NCBI GenBank assembly: GCA_012515235.1
Contig: JAAYYU010000176.1
Coordinates: 1 to 64,000, forward strand
Length of the DNA: 64,000 nucleotides
Source: Candidatus Anammoximicrobium sp.
Lineage (GTDB): Bacteria > Planctomycetota > Planctomycetia > Pirellulales > Pirellulaceae
Direction: 5' to 3'
The first letter of the stretch is position 1. Each line of letters opens with the position of its first letter. Shown here piece after piece: positions 61,161 through 64,000 of this stretch. Under the pieces are notes generated by a model that ran no database searches, was not told the DNA's origin, and worked only from the letters and a program-made list of their open reading frames with translations. Made by a program: the position numbers and the translations under genes.

Positions 61161-64000
61161 ATGAATCATCCTTTCGCTCTCGCCCTCGCGGCGATGTTCG
61201 CGCTGGCGACGGTTGGCACAGCGGCCGAGGACGCCGCCGTCCGCGGCATTCCTTTCAAGCCCGATCCGCCCCCGGCGATCGATGGCCGATTGGACGACTG
61301 GGACAGCGTGCCCAACGTGACCGTTGCGGCGACGCAAGCGCACTGCGTGTACGGCCAGCCGAAGTGGGTTTCGGCCGCCGACCTCTCGGCCCGAGTCTGG
61401 CTGGCCTGGCGCCAGGAGTATCTCTATCTGGCCGCCGACGTGACCGACGATCAGCACCGCCAGGCGCTTCGCGACCGCGACCTGTTTCGCGGCGATCACC
61501 TGGAGCTGTATCTCGACCTGACGCCCGACGCGCCGCCGGGGCGAGACTTCCTGGGAGCGGGCCAGGTCCAGTTCGGTTTCAGTCCGGGCAATTTTCAGCA
61601 GACCGGCGATCCCCTGGCCGACATTCCGCCCCAAGCGGTTGTCTTCCGGCCGGAACAACCCGCCGCCGGTGTGCTCGTGGCTGCGCAGCCGACGGACGCA
61701 GGATACGCGATGGAGGCGGCAATCCCGTGGCCGCTGATCGGACAACTGGCCGCCAAGCCCGGTCTGCGCCCGGCCCAAGGGTTTTCCCTGGGTCTGGAAG
61801 TGGCCGTTTCCGACACGGACAGTCAGACGCCGGCTCAAGAAAAAATGCTTGCCTTGCGACCCGAGCCTTGGCAGCGGAAATGCGAGCGGCTTGTCCCGGC
61901 GGCGCTGGCCGGTTCCGACGGGACGCCGCCGGCCACCGTCCGCAGCCAAGTCCTGTTGGCGGCGGTCGAGGTGCCCGTGGGCGAAAAACGCGAAATCCCC
62001 TTTACCGCCCCCAGCGTCCCGCCCGGCAAGGAACTGGTCCTGACGTTCCAGGCCCGGCTGGACTCGTCGCGCCCGGCCGGTTACACCCGCGGCATGCGTC
62101 TGACGGTCAACGGCCAGACGCTGGACGGCGGACGGCTGGTCAACTGGGAGGGCGCGGAGCCGCGCGTCAACGGCGAATTGATGTCGCCCGCCGCCGGCGA
62201 CACCTTGAACGTTCCCTACAGTCCCGACTTCGACTCGCCCAACCAGCACCCCAGCTACGCCTTGCGGAGCGGCCCCAAACTGTGCCGCTACGAACTGCGG
62301 ATCACGGATCTGGTGCGCCACGGCGGCAATCAACTGATCCTCCACAACGCGGCGGCCGCCGAACTGAAAAAGACGCTGGTTGTGGCCGACGTACGATGGC
62401 AGATCCGCGAACCCGTAGCGCCGCGTCCCAAACGTCCCGCCCCGACCGGTCCGCTGCCCGTGGTGCATCCGGCTGCGCAGCACAAGGTGGACTATCAGCT
62501 GACGCGGCTGGAAGACGGCACGGTGGAAATCGCCATCGGAGGGGCGACGTTCCGAGTGGACGCGGAGTTCTCGACGCCGGAGCCGGCCTGGGTCCGCGGC
62601 TCCAACAAGTACTTCGACCACCAGCAGGAGATCCAGCCGTGCGACGCGTGGATCCTGGTGCGCGACCGGTTCACCAACCGCACGTCGGAAGACCTGCCGC
62701 TGATGCACCGTCATCGCGTGTCGGGCCGGTCGCCGTGGAAACAGGTCTACTTGGCCGGCTTGTCCCCCGCGTCGCTGGTGAGCACCGCTTCCGAACCCGC
62801 GAACCCCACCGCCTTCGGCGCGGCGGAGACGGCGGGGCTGGGCGTGCTGCCGCTGGACGACGTCTTCCTGGTGCATGCGACCAGCTTCAGCACCGAGAAC
62901 CAGGTGGGGTTGGCCGACAACCAGCTGGTTTTGAAACCGGGCGTCTCCTACACGGCCCAGTGGGCGATTCTGCCCGTGGCCAGCGGCGACTACTTTGCCT
63001 TCGTAAACGCGGTGCGGCGGTTGCGGGAGGTGAACTTTACGCTGGACGGTTCGTTCGCGTTCTTGCGGGCCGACCCGCGTCTGGGCGCGACGAAGTGGAG
63101 TGATCGGGAATGCGCCGACTTCATCCGCTTCAAGCACGCCCAGTTTGTCTGCAGCGGCATTTCCTGGCCGCGGCACCACGGCCGCTATCCGCACGGTACG
63201 TGCTTCCAGCAAATGGACTGGACGGCGACCAAGCAACAGATCGCGCGGCTGCGCCAGCTGGCGCCGCAGGCCAAGCACCTCAAGTACTACCACTGCTTCA
63301 TCGACACGCTGGACGAAGCGTGCGAGAGATATGCCGATGCCCGGCTGCTCCGCTCCGACGGCACGCACGCCGATTACGGCCAGCCGTACGATCGCCTGTA
63401 CGTGCCCACGGCCGAGAACACGTTTGGCCGCGACGTGGCGCGAAACGTGGAACTGATCCTGGGCCCGCAGCCGGACGGGATCGGCTGCGACGGCGTGTAC
63501 TGGGACGAGTTCGAGTACAGCCGTTACCAGTACGCCTATCACCTGGCGGACCGCGAACGCGCCGGCCTGCCGTGGGACGGAGTGAGCGCCGACATCGACC
63601 CCAAGACGCTGAGAATCGCTCGGCGGAAGAGTTCGGTGGAGTTGATCTCGCAGCCCTTCCGCCTGGCGCTGGCTCGCAGCATTCTGGCCCGCGGTCCGCT
63701 GGTGGCCAACGGCCAGCCGCACACTCGCACCATGCTGCAGCTGCACTTCCCGCGGTTTGTCGAGACGGGCAGCATCAGCCGCTGCAGCCGGGCGCAGCTG
63801 TACTCGCCGATCGCCCTGGGCGATCACTTGACCGAACGCAGCGAACGGGACGCCTACCGGGTGATGCTGCGGGCGTTGGATTTTGGCTGTCTGTACTACT
63901 GGTACAACGATCTCACGGTAGTGCCCACGCATCCGCACCTGACGAGCTACATGTTCCCGTCCACGCCCGTCGAGTTGGGCGAGGGGTATCTGATTGCCAA
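61161..64000 (+). CDS. Secreted CBM9-type/glycosidase-like protein, cut by window edge
   Basis: The frame is open from ATG 61161 to the end of the window (over 946 residues). A Sec signal (MNHPFALALAAMFALATVGT) is followed by a carbohydrate family 9-like binding domain (about 30-230). It contains AIDGRLDDWDSVP, LWRQ-like LAWRQEYLYLAADVTDD and DHLELYLDLTP. Jelly-roll sections follow, with a TIM-barrel-like glycosidase region after about 640 (KHLKYYHCFIDTLDEA, DGVYWDEFEYSRYQ). The acidic pair in YWDEFEY is a candidate catalytic carboxylate. This resembles the barrel of the 1012-residue protein at 16194 in style. AAGGTG upstream of the ATG supports the start. Confidence 0.8.
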   Translation, partial: MNHPFALALAAMFALATVGTAAEDAAVRGIPFKPDPPPAIDGRLDDWDSVPNVTVAATQAHCVYGQPKWVSAADLSARVWLAWRQEYLYLAADVTDDQHRQALRDRDLFRGDHLELYLDLTPDAPPGRDFLGAGQVQFGFSPGNFQQTGDPLADIPPQAVVFRPEQPAAGVLVAAQPTDAGYAMEAAIPWPLIGQLAAKPGLRPAQGFSLGLEVAVSDTDSQTPAQEKMLALRPEPWQRKCERLVPAALAGSDGTPPATVRSQVLLAAVEVPVGEKREIPFTAPSVPPGKELVLTFQARLDSSRPAGYTRGMRLTVNGQTLDGGRLVNWEGAEPRVNGELMSPAAGDTLNVPYSPDFDSPNQHPSYALRSGPKLCRYELRITDLVRHGGNQLILHNAAAAELKKTLVVADVRWQIREPVAPRPKRPAPTGPLPVVHPAAQHKVDYQLTRLEDGTVEIAIGGATFRVDAEFSTPEPAWVRGSNKYFDHQQEIQPCDAWILVRDRFTNRTSEDLPLMHRHRVSGRSPWKQVYLAGLSPASLVSTASEPANPTAFGAAETAGLGVLPLDDVFLVHATSFSTENQVGLADNQLVLKPGVSYTAQWAILPVASGDYFAFVNAVRRLREVNFTLDGSFAFLRADPRLGATKWSDRECADFIRFKHAQFVCSGISWPRHHGRYPHGTCFQQMDWTATKQQIARLRQLAPQAKHLKYYHCFIDTLDEACERYADARLLRSDGTHADYGQPYDRLYVPTAENTFGRDVARNVELILGPQPDGIGCDGVYWDEFEYSRYQYAYHLADRERAGLPWDGVSADIDPKTLRIARRKSSVELISQPFRLALARSILARGPLVANGQPHTRTMLQLHFPRFVETGSISRCSRAQLYSPIALGDHLTERSERDAYRVMLRALDFGCLYYWYNDLTVVPTHPHLTSYMFPSTPVELGEGYLIA

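Noticed and set aside
61149..63938. A 929-codon minus-strand open frame at the right edge
   Set aside because: The plus-strand frame from 61161 has a signal peptide, CBM9-like motifs and a Shine-Dalgarno sequence; the reverse frame is Arg/Val-rich antisense.

Overview
The window is about 64 kb of GC-rich, gene-dense bacterial DNA from a member of the Planctomycetota, most likely a Pirellulales-like lineage. The evidence is a DUF1559 pilin-like gene with the FTLVE prepilin start and an H-X9-DG tail, Tat-exported Gfo/Idh/MocA oxidoreductases, an FHA-GAF-SpoIIE phosphatase, several M14 peptidases and SGNH/ceramidase-type secreted hydrolases, and mostly mono- or bicistronic units with GC-rich hairpins between them. 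No rRNA, tRNA, CRISPR array, phage module or complete transposase was found.

Layout. At 1-7.6 kb there is a clipped gene start, an unrecognised 534-residue protein, and a minus-strand run: Tat Gfo/Idh/MocA oxidoreductase, TPR protein with a possible tiny upstream ORF, xylose-isomerase-like TIM barrel, PfkB sugar kinase and a D-2-hydroxyacid dehydrogenase. This run looks like cytoplasmic sugar catabolism with one exported oxidoreductase. At 7.9-14 kb come a PQQ-type beta-propeller, a Tat flavoprotein, a WYL regulator, a small membrane protein, a zinc-ribbon membrane protein and a HisA-like protein. The stretch 14.2-31.9 kb is the glycan-degradation core. Its genes are heparinase II/III-like, a 1012-residue glycosidase-like protein, a transglutaminase-like/Fn3 protein, a GH2 enzyme, a Tat Gfo/Idh/MocA oxidoreductase on the minus strand, a GH42-like protein and a GHL10-like protein.

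At 32-40.3 kb lie a Tat-exported DegT-type aminotransferase, an M14-like peptidase with an altered substrate motif, an Ala-rich protein, the FHA-GAF-PP2C phosphatase, a PAP2 phosphatase, a secretin-domain-like secreted protein and a CDF metal exporter with an Mn-type signature. At 40.4-53.8 kb are a GH106-like rhamnosidase on the minus strand, a HEAT/discoidin protein coupled to a giant FtsX permease, a ceramidase-like protein, an M14 carboxypeptidase and an AlkA-type glycosylase. At 53.8-64 kb are a frameshifted gene remnant, GH10, DNA polymerase IV, an esterase, an SGNH hydrolase, the DUF1559 protein and a clipped CBM9-type glycosidase.

Taken together, the secreted enzymes could strip, deacylate and depolymerise a rhamnose/xylose/uronate-rich polysaccharide, and the minus-strand run at 2-7.6 kb could process released sugars. 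Non-coding features of interest are three copies of a 91-97 bp palindrome with GGGG(T/G)CAGGC-like ends and a weaker relative, several short tandem duplications hugging start or stop codons, and convergent GC-rich terminators. Functions are inferred from motifs and recalled family features; no database search was possible.
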